Shown piece by piece: positions 47,111 through 58,990 of a stretch of DNA of 64,000 nucleotides. The stretch comes from Talpa occidentalis (taxonomy: Eukaryota > Chordata > Mammalia > Eulipotyphla > Talpidae): assembly GCF_014898055.3 (NCBI RefSeq), contig NW_023601754.1:49469013-49533012 (forward strand), written 5' to 3'. Both the position numbers and the translations under genes were made by a program. Position 1 is the stretch's first letter; every line of letters begins with the position of its first letter. The notes under the pieces were generated by a model, which made no database searches, was not told the origin of the DNA, and saw only the letters and a program-made list of their open reading frames with translations.

Positions 47111-49225
47111 GAGAGCATTTATCATCTGTTTGGCTAAGGTCAGGCTGAATACATCCCCCTGCGGCTGGGAACAGGCAATGATGCTCTCGTGACACCTGGC
47201 GCAGTCGATGAGACAGGAACAAAGGCGTCCCAGCACAGAGAGAAGGAACAGAACTGTCTTACTCCCAGTCCACACAATCGCGAGTGGCAGAGATCCTGAG
47301 GACTCTATAAAGGAGCTTCCACATGTAGGAATCCGATCTCTGTTAGCTTCGTTGTGGGTGTGGGGAGAGCAGATTGAGTGAAAGGTCGCCGTGGACGCGT
47401 CAGGAATGACGGCTACGCTTACATGTTGGTGTTGGTGATAGTGCCACGAATTTCCACCTTGGCCAAAGCTGATAAAAGGCACGGGCACACACACCTACTG
47501 GCTAGGATCCGTTACACCCAGCCCACCAGGAACATCAGCCTGCAAACACACGTCTGGTCCCTCCCATTGGGAAGGGTAGGGTGTTCAGGACACAGCGCTG
47601 ACCGCTGCGCAGCAATGGAGAGCCTCTGTTTCTGCAGCCAATCATTCTTGGTGAGAGGCAGTTGGGACCCACCTCTTCTAGGCACCTGCATCTGTGCCTC
47701 ACGGGTCGATGCTAGGCAGCATAGGCCAGAGACTGCTGAGCCCGCTGGCCCAGCCACCTGCTGGTGTCCAGGTCCTCTCCACAGTGGGCTCTCTGGGGCG
47801 CCTCAGTGGCTGACTAAAAAGGTGTCAGGCCCACCCCTGTACATCTGCCCATGGCACCTCCTTCCTGGGTGTCCTGGTCTTCTGTCCAGTTTGGTCCCTC
47901 CAGCCCCCTGACAGTGCAGGCCAGCCATTGCTACTAGCCCGAGTCTGTCCATTTTAACACCTTGCTGGCTCCTTTGCCACCACAGTTGTACTATCCTGCC
48001 GATCCTCCACAGGTCTGCTCACTGTGGGCATCTCTCTCAGATTTCTCTTAGGCTCCCTGAGTGGGGTTGTGAACAGCACACCGCATAAATCACGTTGTGC
48101 CCATGTGACCAGGCCCTGAGGCTGTGGGTGATGGGGAGGCATCGGGGACAGGGTGGGTGGATGGGGAACACGCGTGTCTAAACCAAATCTCTGTGGGACT
48201 CACCGCCACCCTCGGTCTGCCCGTGGGCCCAGGCTCACCCCTCGCCCAGCAGTGATGGAAATTCAGGGTAGTGGTGCCCAACCCCCAGGGACGCTGGGAG
48301 TGATGGAAGCCGGGGGCACTTGAGTGGCCCCCTCTGCGGTAAGGCACCTTTCTGCTCACTGCAGCCCCAAATCCGACTTGTGTTTGTAGGTTATGATGCA
48401 TCTGGCGTGGGTTACTGGGGCTTTTCCTGTCTTGGGGTCACTTGTTTTATGAAGATATAGGTTTGTGCCTTTTGCCAGGTTTGGGGAAATTTGAGCCATT
48501 ATGTCTTGAATAGCTTCTGGTCTGGTCCTCTTTCTCCTCTGCTTCTAGAAGCAGGTGGTAGATTGTGCAATGGTCCATCATTTGCTAGAGTTCACAGATC
48601 CAGTGAGATCTGACACATCCTTTCAAATGAGAATGACAGATTTTTATACATTGTTTTAGATTTTCCATGTGCACACTTTTGTAACCTGTAACAGTTTATT
48701 CCACCCATCAGAGCGTAACACTGAGTGCCCTCCCGAGTAGAAGCAGACATTCTCTTTGCTCATTTTGCTATCCTAGGCCGCCTGTATACATGCAGAGAAA
48801 CTGCTTGATTCCAAAATTCACCTTCCCTGTTCCTTCTTTGGAAATTCACAGGTTACCCACCCCTTCCACCTTCTGGCTTCGTACTGAGCGCTGCTGGCGC
48901 CTGGGGTCTCGCTGTATCCACACCTTCACCTTCTTGCTTCTCACTCTGGCTAAGCAAGGAAACGCCATCAGCTTGGGCTCTTTACCTCATTGTGCTTCTC
49001 TTCCGAGTCTTTGGGTTCATCTACAGACCGTTCCCTGCCTCAGCCACTGGCATATAAATGTGCTCTCCTGAACGCTGTAACAAAAATTTCCTATTGACAG
49101 ACCCAGGGATTTTTGCATGCTCAGGAACCCCATCTCTACCAGCAATGAAGGTAACATCTTTGGAATCCAACAGGTGTTTAAGTTCCTTGTAAGCGACATC
49201 TCTAGAAACAGCAACAGCGGTGGCA
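47110..49225. other. Intergenic, repeat-like remnants, no gene seen
   Basis: No coding exon recognised. Around 48455-48620 the sequence (GAGCCATTATGTCTTGAATA) resembles antisense L1 3' sequence. The rest is unassigned. Confidence 0.5.
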
Positions 49226-49244
49226 GCTCCTTTTCTTGACTTTA

Positions 49245-49580
49245 TTTTTATTTATTTATTTATTTTTATAGAAGCATGTTTTATTTATTTATTTGTTTGT
49301 TTGTTTTGTTTATACAAGCACTGGGTACAGTCAGAAGCGCGGGAGGGTGAGAGAATTCACCAGAGCCAGAGCGGGGAGCAGAGCAGGCAGAAGGACCGAA
49401 GTCCACTGCTGAGGGGAGCAGCGGGCGGCAGGAGAGGTCTGCGCGCCATATGGGACCCTCCTGTGGTGGCCGGGGAGCAGCCAGGGAGCAGCCGGGGAGC
49501 AGCCGGGGAGCAGACCGGCGCCACAGAGGCCATGGGCAGCTTCGCAACCCAGCACTCAACCGCTGCACCACCGGGGAGGC
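49245..49580 (-). mobile_element. tRNA-derived SINE (type B) with internal 10-bp repeats
   Basis: Flanked by CTCCTTTTCTTGACTTTA at 49227-49244 and 49581-49598. Near 49475-49515 the motif GGGGAGCAGCC is repeated four times, an expansion not seen in other copies. Confidence 0.93.
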
Positions 49581-49599
49581 CCTCCTTTTCTTGACTTTA

Positions 49600-50110
49600 G
49601 ACCCCAGAGTGCAGCCTCCAGGGCTGAGGGCTACCCGGCGCGCTCCCCAGCAGCTGCTGTGGCTGCAGCCTCACCACAGGCACACGCCTAGGAGCCAACG
49701 GTCCAGGGCAGCCTACGTCACAGGCAGGGAAATTTCTGGTTTTTACTTTAAGAATTTAGTTCTGTGAGAGATTTTTAAAAGGTGCCTTGGTAAATGATCG
49801 GAAATCGCCTCATTTCTGAGTTTGTTTTCCATTATACATTGGTGTCTGTGTGTTATCGAAAGCTTCGCATGTATTGATAGGATCATTTCTTCTATTTCTT
49901 ATTTTAGTGTTTAATTCTTTTAATAAATTTTTAATTATGATATTAACAATGTATTCCTGAAAAAAAAAAAAGCGTGCCAGCACGGTCCTGGTATATTATT
50001 CATTTACTGTATTGTAGAATCTTGTTTGCAAGTATTTGTTTAGGACTCTACTCCTAAGTCCACAAGGGAGAGCTTCCTGTGATGTTCCCATTGCAGTTTC
50101 TTTTTGTTTT
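49600..50110. other. Intergenic, AT-rich, no gene seen
   Basis: Includes an A-run near 49960-49971. No recognised feature. Confidence 0.5.
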
Positions 50111-50113
50111 CAG

Positions 50114-50380
50114 AATTTGTTTTTATTTATTTATGCATACCAGGATTGGGGTGCAGGCCAGAGGTGCCAGGGGTATGGGGTGATGAAAGGATTCACTGGA
50201 AACAGAGAGGGGAGCAGAACAGGTGGATCTACTGAAGTCTACTGCTGAGGGGAGCAGCGGGGAGACAGGAGAGGTCTGCTGCGCCCTGTGGGTCAGCTGG
50301 CCGGGGATCATATAGTGCTACAGTGGCTGCCAGTAACTTGATAGCTCTGAAACTTCACCCCTGTGCCACCAGGGAGGCCC
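50114..50380 (-). mobile_element. tRNA-derived SINE (type A)
   Basis: Body GGGGTGCAGGCCAGAGGTGC, inverted head GCCACCAGGGAGGCCC. Confidence 0.88.
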
Positions 50381-50384
50381 ACCC

Positions 50385-51029
50385 CGTTGTAGCTTCTTTG
50401 TCAGTTTTGGCAGCATTTTATTCCTGGACAGCACGATGTCCTGGGGAAAATATCCCTTCACCATTCTCAGGAGAGGCTGTGTCAGCTTGATATGCACATT
50501 GTGCGTGTGTGTGAGTGCGTGTGTTTCCTAGGTGCACACGTGTCTGGCACAGTTCATGAGTGAATCTTTTCAGACGCAGTGTTTTACTTTGCAGGAAAAT
50601 TTTAAGTTGTATATACTTACTATATGTGGCGTCTCAGATGTCCTATGTACCCTTCTGTTTTTGAGGTTTTTGGTACTACATTGCTAATATTGGGCTGTCG
50701 GAAAAATCGTCATGCATTTTTGCATAGAAAACAGAAAAAATAAGTCATGACTTTTCTGACATAAAAGTGTACTCTGTGTTCTGTTCTCTGGTCACAGTCT
50801 GTGAGCATCCTGATAAGGGTAACATCTGCCTTTCTTTTGCATTCGGCCATGGTGGTGAGGATTTGTTAGTGTGGTTAATGGTTTAAGAACTATTTTTTTT
50901 TTTGCTTTATTTTTTCTACTTTTGTTTGTCCTCATTAGTAGCTATTGTTATCATTATTATTTCTTTCCTTTCACCTTCATTTGGAATAGTCTGCTGTTCT
51001 TTAAAAATTCTGGATATAATATTTAGGCT
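50385..51029. other. Region downstream of LILR gene B, no gene seen
   Basis: T-rich sequence, possibly old L1. It may include part of an extended gene B 3' UTR. Confidence 0.45.
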
Positions 51030-51035
51030 TTTATT
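51030..51035 (-). terminator. LILR gene B polyadenylation signal AATAAA (candidate)
   Basis: First minus-strand AATAAA after the stop at 51328, about 290 bases downstream, within AT-rich sequence; weak on its own. Confidence 0.4.
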
Positions 51036-51327
51036 TTCTAATGTAATATTTCTGCCCTTCAGCTTACAACATTCTCTCACTTCTGCTTGGAGGTCATCAC
51101 ACGCATCAATTAATGGGAAGCCATTGCTTTATCTCCAAAATGTGAGGATGTTATTTACCTTTGCTGTCGGAGTCAGGCGACTGCTACAGGGTTCCAGGAG
51201 CCCCTGGGGGTCTGTCTTAGGAGTCAGGCTGCCTGGGGTCAGTAGGGTGCGTCTGTGGGGGCAGCTCCTGGGCCTTCCGGGGCCCCTGTGTCTTGCCCCT
51301 GTAGTGTGGGGTCCAGTCCTTCCCGGG

Positions 51328-54300
51328 CTAGTGAATGGCCAGGGCAGCGTACACGCTAGGCTCTGCTGGGGACTCCTTTGATGGGGAGAAAATGGGTGCT
51401 GTCCCCTGTCTGTGGGTCAAACAGTTCAGCTGGGCATAGGTCAACTCCTCCTGGGGGACGTCAGATGTGGCAGCCTGTAGGGGGGAGAGTGAGAGGAAGG
51501 AGTATGGTTGGGGTGGGTGACACCTGGGGGCCTGAGAGGATGGGACCCACTAACTGCCCATCTGCCTGACCTCTTCGGTTTGTCTGTCCTTCATGTCTAG
51601 CAGTTTCTCCGTCAGGGGGTAAGGAGAGGCCGTCACTCCCTGCTGGCGTCTTCTACAGTTCACCTGGGCGTACATCACCCCCTGGGAATCTTCACTGTTC
51701 ATGCTCTGCTGGAGAGACAGCAAGAGAGAAACGGTGTCTTTGATTTCAGTGTGGATTTTTTCCAGTGACGGTGTCTTTGATTTCAGTGTGGATTTTCTCC
51801 AGTTGCCAATGTGAGCCTTGAAAAATTCAGTCATCTCAAAGAATCAATTCTTGTTTTCGCTGATCTATTTAGACTCACTCAGCAAACAAGAGAAAGCAAA
51901 AAAAGAGGAAGAAACAAAAGAGGAAAAGTTATAACAGATAACACAGAAATACAAAGAACCTTACAAGATTAGTGTGGGTATCTATATGCCAGCAATCTGG
52001 ATAATCCAGAAGAAATGGAAAATTCTTAGAAACATAACAATTTTGTTTTTTTCACTTTTGTTTCCCACTGTATTCTTTATTTTTAGATTTTCTTTAGATG
52101 TAGGGGGTCTTTATTTTTTATTTATTTATTTTAACATTTATCATTTTTTAAATTTTTTTAGACAATATTTGCTTCCCCCCACATAACAATTTTCTAAGAC
52201 TGAGTCAGCAAGAGAAATCTGTACAGCCTGATCTTGTGTAAGGACATTGAAACAATCAAAGGCCTGCCTCCCTGCAAAAAACATCCAGCACTAGATGACT
52301 CTCCAGTGAATGACACAAACTTTCAAAGAAGATCTAACATGAAATACAAATATATGAAAACACAAATTTGTTTCTTTTAGTTTTTTTTTAAACGTTTTTT
52401 GTTTTTTTAAAAGATTTATTTTATTTATTTATAAAAGCACTGGGCACAGTCAGAAGCGCGGGAGGGTGAGAGAATTCACCAGAGCCAGAGTGAGGAGCAG
52501 AGCAGGCAGAAGGACCGAAGTGCACTGCTGAGGGGAGCAGCGGGTGGCAGGAGAGGTCTGCATGCCATGTGGGACCCTCCTCTGGTGGCCGGGGAGCAGC
52601 CGGGGATCGAACCGGCGCTGCAGAGGCTGCGGGCAGCTTCGCAACCCAGCGCTCAACCGCTGCGCCACCAGGGAGGCCCTATTTCTTTTAGTTTTTATTG
52701 AAGTAACATTTCATTATAACCTGTAAGTTTCATTCACTACGTAAGTATTATTATTATTTTTTAAAGATTTATTTATGCATACAAGAACTGGGGTACAGGC
52801 CAGAGGTATGGGGGGTGAGAGGATTCCCCAGAAACAGAATGGGGAGAAACAGAAACAGAGACACCCAGAATCCGAGGTGGATCAACTGAAATACACTGCT
52901 GAGGGGAGCAGTGGGGAGACAGGAGAGGTCTGCTGCGCCCTGTGGGTGGGCTTCCTACTGGGGATCAAATCGTGCTGCAGTGGCCACAGATAGTTTCATA
53001 GTGCTGAGGCTTAACCCTTGCACCACCAGGGAGGCCCAAGAGAAGTATTATTATAAACCAATGTGTACATCTACCTTAGCTCACTGCCGAAAGTCCAGGC
53101 CTTTCTTTCACCATACATTGGCCCCCTTTACTGGTACACACCCCCCAACTCCCTTCTGGTAACCACTGATTTGGTCTTATAGTCTAAAAGATTACTTTTA
53201 TTTAATTTGTTTATTTGTTTGTTGGGTCTTTTATATCCCACACGTGAGTGAGATCATATGGGGTTTGTCTTTACCTGGCTCCTTTGGCTAAGCATACTAC
53301 TTACTGTTTAGGTCCACTTGTGTTGCAAATGGCAGGATTTCGTCTTTAAAAAAAACACCTGCATATTATTTCATTGTCTTCTTTACATGATCAGGAAGCA
53401 TGTAGGTTGTTTCTAGGGGGTGCATATATGACTTTGAATTGAAGGTTTTGTATTTTTTGGGGAAATACCCAGAAGTGACATAACTAGATGACATGGAATT
53501 TCTGTTTTTAGTTTTTGAGAAATCTCCATGCTGCCGAAAATACTAAATTGAAATATTTATGTGCCCTATGTTCATTGCAGCATCATTTTCAAGAGTCAGG
53601 TTTGCAAACAACTTAAATCAGCTTAAATTGAATGTTGAGTGAATAAAGAAGACATGGTCTATATACACAAGGGAATACTGGTCAGCTATTAAAAAAGAAT
53701 TCTGCCACTTGCAACAACATGGATATTATGCAAAAAAGGCAAATGCCATATTATATTACTTCTGTGTGTAAGATAAAGAAACAAAACAAGTAAGAAAAAC
53801 AAAACAAAACATTCAGACTACAAGAACAGAATGGTGGTTAATAGAGGGCAAATATGGTTAAGGGGTCAATTATTTGGTGAGGATGGAAACCTGACTTTGG
53901 GTGGTGAAGATAACATAGCAGATACAGGTGTCAAATTACAATGTACATGTGAAGCCGACACAATGTTATAAACTACTATGTTACTTCATAAAACTTCATA
54001 ATATTTTAAAAAATGGCTTTCAGTGCTGGAGTCCTCAGGGACTTCCTAAGCCTTGTGGCATTTGGATGTGTCTGAGGTCCTGGTTCTATCTAAGGTGCCA
54101 TCTCTGCTCATTCAGCTCCGTCCCACTGACCCTCTCCCTGAAGCACATTCTGCCTCAGGGCCTTTGCACTTGCTGTTTCCTGTCCCCACCCCCTGCTCCT
54201 GCATAATTCCCCTGGTGTATGCTGTTCTCTGGGAGGTTCTCCACTCATTTGCACATTGTTTCACCCCTAGGAGTGCTCAGGAGAGTGGACAGTGTGTCCA

Positions 54301-57300
54301 CTGCTGACCCTGCAGCACCCAGTGGAGCAGGGTGAGCAGTGAGGTCCTTGTGCATATGTGCTAGGGATGGCGGGTGATTCACTTTCTCATGCATCCCCTT
54401 GAGCCCTAGGGCTGCTCCCCAACAACCGTAATGTCAGAGGATAAGGTGACAAGAAGGGGACCCTGAGGAGGGACATGAGGTCACAGAAAGCAGGAGGGTG
54501 AAACCCCAGCAGGACCCAGTTGCCAGAGGAGAGTGTGTGGGCGCTGCTTAGAGCAGGTGACAAAGGGACAGAGAGTGTCCATTGATGACATGCAGGGACA
54601 AGAAGGGCCTGGTGTCTGGACAGGAGCAGGGGTCTCACCTGAGGGTCCAGCTGCACCCCCTCCTCAGGCTGTGTGTCTGTCTGGGCAGCATCTGCTGGGA
54701 CAGAACAGGGAGTGTCTCTTGGGGCTTCCTGAGCTCTCAGGGGTACAGCTGCCCTGTCCCAGATGGGCACTGAGGTCCAGGGGAAGGGGTGACTGAGGTC
54801 CTGTGTATGGGTTCAGTGCTCACCCCTGGGCCCTCATCCTCCTAGCTTACGTGTCTCAATATTTCATGATATTGAAAAAAAATGAAAGACTTAAATTGTA
54901 CACAGGGACTGTATTATTTTCTTTTTAGATTCTCTGAGTTGAGATCCTAGAGAAGTTTTCTAAGCTGACCTACCTGTTTGTTTCCCTCTGTCCACCCTCA
55001 TCACTTGGGGAGCCCACTGCCTTTGGGGACCCGGTCACCCTGTCCCCTACTCACCCCACTTCCTGCGTTTACTCTGACGCCGCTGTCGGAGGAGCAAGAG
55101 GAGGAGGAGGAGGAGGCAGAGCAGCAGGATGAAGCCCACTGAGACCCCGGTCAGGACTCTTACATACCCAGCATCCCAGGCATCTGTGAACATCACGGAG
55201 GAGACAGGACACCCTTGAATTGAGCACCTACTGTGTGCAGGCACATGCAGGTCTGTGCTCTCCCTGCCTCCCCGCCTCGCCCCCCACATACAGATGAGGA
55301 AACTGAGCTCAGAGAGGTTAACAACTGGCCCAGGTCACCAGCCTGTACACGGCAGGACTGGGACTGGACGCAGGCGTGGGCCTCCACTTCGTCCCCATCA
55401 TAATTGTTGTCCTGCTGTCCCCTCACTCTCTGGGCAGAACCCCAGTGCAGAGACCTGTCCCCACCGCCTCCCAGCCCCCAGCCCCTCTCCCCCTCTGCAG
55501 AGGCTTGCACCGCCCACCCTTGGGGCTTGTGCCTTGGGTGACGCAGGAGGGAAAGCTGTGGGCGGGAGCAGGCTCCATGCTGAGGCCTGTCACCCGGGGA
55601 GGGGTGGGAAGCTGGTTATGGAGACGGTGACCCCACACAGGGGAGGGACACGACCCTCAGACCCCATGTGGGGTAGAGAGCAGGATTGGAAAATCCGGGG
55701 TCTTTCCTAACAGTACTCTGCTCCTCAAAAGGCTGAGCCCCTGTGCCTACGGGAGAGGGGTCACATTCCCTATGCCCCCGACCCGGGGCCCCACGTGCAG
55801 TGTCCAAGCGGCCTTTGCATCCGGTGCAGGAGGAATCAGACCCAGAGAGAAGAAGGAAGTTTCTCAGCCCTTCTCTCAGGAAGGGGTTGAGCCCAGTCCA
55901 GACTGAGCTCCTCTGCTCCCCACACGGCCCTTCACAGCCATCAAACAGCTTCCCAGGAGCAGAGGGGGCTGCTGTTCCCACTTTGGCCAGCTGCTCCTCC
56001 CTGGGTGAGGGGGGCAACAGCTCCCTTGCCCCAGGTCACAGTCCTGAGTCCCTGGAGCCTGTGCCCCAGGTCACCACCACTCCAGCCCCTGGTCGCCAGG
56101 GCCCTGGTGCCTGTGGGATGGGGGCTCTGTGCGTCACCCGGGTGGCTGTAGCATTGGGGGCCAGGGAGCGAGTTGCTCAGGCTTCTCTTTCCACTGGAGG
56201 TGATTCCCTCCCCTCCTGGCTGATCCCCTCCTTCCCCTAACCTTACTCCCACCCCAGCCCAGGTCACAAGGATGCAGGGGCTCCTCACCTGAGACCTGGA
56301 GCCGCAGGGGGTCACTGGGGTGTGACAGCAGGAAGGGGGAGGCGCTGTGTGAGCTGTAGCACCTGTAGGTGCCCCCGTGGGCTGAGGTCACAGCCCTGAA
56401 GGTGAAGAGGGCCTGAGAGGGGGCAGCTGTGTCCTGCAGAAGCAGGCGCTGGGGGGACGCAGGCGACCCCTCCTTGGAGAGGTAGAAGGTGTCCGAGTGG
56501 GCGTCAGAGCGACACTGCAGGGTCACGTTCTCCCCTGGGGACACGGTGGGCCCGGGCTGGGCCGAGAGGGAGGGTTTCGGGTCCATTCCTGGGGGAGGTT
56601 TGGCATTAGAGACCCCCCAACCCCACACCCCTGACCCTGCGCCGAGGGCCCCTGTCCTGGTCCGGGGCCTCTGGGACGCCCGGTCCTCCACTCCTGTGTG
56701 GGTCTCTCTATGTCTGTGCCCCTCACCCCACTTTCTCGCTTGCGCTCCCTCGACCACTGTCCATCTCGGCCTCTGCCAGGACCCTCCCCCTGGACACATC
56801 ACCCCCAAGGTGACCTGGGCCCGGGCCCTCAACAGCCCACCGGGACCCAGGGCGGCTCCTCACCTGCGATCAGGATGTCCAGGGGGGCGCTGGGGGCCGA
56901 CCACACGTGGGAGAGGTTGTGTCCCCCGTAGCACCTGTACTGGCCCCCGTGGGTGCGGGCGACAGGGCCCAGGGGGAAGTCGGGGCTGTGCTGCCCGTCC
57001 AGACGCTGGGGGCCCGTGCGCCCCTCATCCTTGGTCAGAGCGAACCTGCCAAAGCCGGCCCCCGAGCCGCACCGCAGGGTCAGGCTGTGTCCAGACGGCA
57101 CCAGGGGGCCCGGCTGCGCCGACAGGGAGGGCTCCCCGTACGCTCCTGGGGACACGGGGACAGTGGCACCGAGGGTCACCCCGCATTGTCCACTGGGCAG
57201 CGGTGAGTTCTCACCGTCCCTCCCACGCCCCTGCGCTGTGATCTGGACCCAGGAGTCCACGTCACTGGCCCCACGTCACCCCCGGCTCCCCGGGACACGG

Positions 57301-58597
57301 GCTTAGCCAGTCCCTGGGCCTGGAGGGACGTGACGAGGTGCAGCCTCACCTGTGACCTGGAGACGCAGAGGGGCGCTGGGCGCGGACCACATGAGGGGGT
57401 AGGAGTAGGAATTATGGTAACATCTGTAGGTGCCCCCGTGGGAGGGGCTCGAGGGGCCCACGGGGAAGAGGGCCTGGTGTCTCCCCTGGAGAAAACTTGA
57501 GTTTCTTTGTCGGGGCGGGTCTGAGTCTCCCTCCTTCAGCAGATGGAAAGTGCCCGATATGTTCTGTGAGCTGCAGGCGAGGGTCACGTTCCCTCCTGAG
57601 GCCACCACAGGGCTGGGCTGGGCTGAGAGGGAGGGTGGGGTCCCCGCTCCTGAGGGAGGAGAGAGTGTGTTCGAGGGGGACCATCACCCCAATACCCAGT
57701 GAGGACAGTGAGGGTGAGGTCCCCTGAGCCCGCTCTTCTTCCCTCTGCCCGTGAGGGGGAGCCCCAGCGGGAGGGGACCCAGTTTCCCCACTTACCGGTC
57801 ACCACCAGGGCCAGGGGGTCACTCCTCTCGGAGAAGGCGCTGGTGCTGTTTTCGGAGGAGGCGCTGGTGCTGTTTTCGGAGGCGCTGGTGCTGTTTTCGG
57901 AGGCGCTGGAGCTGTTTTCGGAGGCGGCGCTGGAGCTGTTATAGGCGCACTGGTATCGTCCCGCATCGTGCGCACTTGTGTGTTCCCTGTGGAAGCCGAC
58001 CCTGTCGCTGGAGCTGTGTGGTCGCTCCGTCTCCACGGCTCCAGAGACCCTCTCTTTGTACAGATGGTAGACCTGCGCCTGCTGAGACCCCTGACACCAG
58101 AGGGTCACAGGGCTCCCCACGGGGACCACGGGGCCTGGGTCGGCCCAGATGGCGGGTTTGGGGAGGGTCCCTGCAAAGGAGTCAGGTGAGTGTCGGGCTG
58201 CCTCTCCCTCAGTTTCCCCAGCCGTCACTCAGCCCCTCCAGGCAGGTCCCATCGCCCACACCGCTGTGCTTCCCCCACTGTCCAGGGGCCCTGGGCTGAG
58301 GCAGGAGGTGTGGGGAGCACTCACCTGCCTGGACCTTGTCCCGTGGGCCCCAACACAGCCCTGGAAGAGAGGCCTGTGAGACTTGTCCCCCCACAGGGGA
58401 GCTCAGACCTGGCTGGCCCCAAGGACTGCTCAGATCAGGGCTGAGCACATCTCCCCTCCCGGAAGTGCTGTCCCCACAGAGCTCCTGAGTCTTGGGGACT
58501 CTCAGGCCAGACATGGAAGGAAGAAGCCACCCCTCCTCATCCCCTGAAGCTCACCCAGGCAGAGAAGGACCATGAGGGTCGGGGTGCTGCCTCCCAT
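51328..58597 (-). CDS. LILR gene B: inhibitory leukocyte Ig-like receptor (LILRB-type), glycan-rich Ig1, three ITIM-like motifs
   Basis: Paralogue of gene A. Coding exons: 58597-58555 (signal), 58360-58325, 58170-57796 (Ig1, enlarged to 375 nt), 57649-57350 (Ig2), 57145-56864 (Ig3), 56588-56289 (Ig4), 55183-55055 (TM), 54691-54639, 51708-51571, 51474-51328. Total 1803 nt, 600 aa, phases consistent. Ig1 (GTLPKPAIWADPGPVVPVG...) contains a tandem SENSTSA repeat between the second cysteine (YQCAYN) and FSERSDPLALVVTG. TM residues ~455-476 are Leu-rich and uncharged (VLTGVSVGFILLLCLLLLLL). The tail lacks gene A's NLY exon set: the TM exon splices in phase to DAAQTDTQPEEGVQLDPQ. It has an additional ITIM exon. 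ITIM-like motifs: VMYAQV (Y519), LTYAQL (565), SVYAAL (594). Two acceptors (54691/54694 and 51705/51708) are NAGNAG, so a one-residue variation is possible. The donor after QTEE (GAG|GTCAGG) is the least certain junction. Confidence 0.88.
51731..51804 (-). repeat. 37-bp tandem duplication next to an ITIM exon
   Basis: Two 37-bp units (51731-51767 and 51768-51804) just upstream, in gene sense, of the VMYAQV exon. Each contains GTCTTTGATTTCAGTGTGGA. The frame of the exon stays open through both. Confidence 0.88.
52386..52681 (-). mobile_element. tRNA-derived SINE (type B)
   Basis: Flanked by TTTCTTTTAGTTTTT at 52371-52385 and TTTCTTTTAGTTTTT from 52682. In gene B's 2.9 kb tail intron. Confidence 0.92.
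52757..53038 (-). mobile_element. tRNA-derived SINE (type A) with ~30-bp internal insertion
   Basis: Flanks AAGTATTATTAT (52743 and 53043). It has an extra GGAGAAACAGAAACAGAGAC-type stretch around 52844-52875 relative to other copies. Confidence 0.88.
53150..54000 (+). mobile_element. L1 LINE 3' end (sense), gene B intron
   Basis: L1 3' UTR-like landmarks: ATATACACAAGGGAATACTG and CTTGCAACAACATGGATATT. Inactive fragment, opposite to the gene. Confidence 0.82.
55200..55372 (+). repeat. Intact MIR in gene B intron
   Basis: Contains TTGAGCACCTACTGTGTGCA, ACAGATGAGGAAACTGAGCT and CCCAGGTCACCAGCCTGTAC in order. Orthologous in position to the SINE-interrupted MIR of gene A. Confidence 0.9.
57828..57941 (-). 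repeat. In-frame coding tandem repeat encoding serial N-glycosylation sequons
   Basis: On the gene strand, units of 21 or 24 bases encode SENSSSA, SENSTSA, SENSTSAS and SENSTSA. They sit in the F-G loop region of Ig1. Together with the preceding YNSSSA they give five N-X-S/T sequons. All units are multiples of three and keep the frame. The slight unit-length variation suggests recent slippage and likely length polymorphism. Confidence 0.92.
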
Positions 58598-58982
58598 GTC
58601 CCCTGTGGTGCAGACGATGTGAGTCCACAGAGCCTGGCAGGACAGACAGAATCTGGCAGCACAAACAGATGCAGAGGATGTGACCAGTTCTATGTCCATG
58701 TGGCAAGTAGGGGTTCCTCATCTGCGGTTGCACAGGATGGGGAACAGCCCCTCTAAGGGGCCTCACTCTGCTCTTCCTGAAGGACCTGACCAGGAGACTG
58801 GGGCTCTGGGACCTCCCAGAGCAGATGTGAGTCTCAGACCCCCATAGGCTCTGCCTCCCCCTCGTGACAAACCCTCATCCAGAGAGGGACCCGGGCCCAG
58901 ACCAGGGGCTGAGGATGCAGGAGGCCAGCCCTGAGGCTGCTCAAGTCTGCCTTAGCCACTTCCCTTTTCTGAGTTTCTGTAA

Positions 58983-58990
58983 ATGCAAAT
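58983..58990 (-). promoter_or_regulatory. Octamer motif upstream of LILR gene B
   Basis: ATGCAAAT about 390 bases upstream of the start codon, at the same relative place as in gene A, with the same downstream CTTCCCTTC. Confidence 0.45.
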
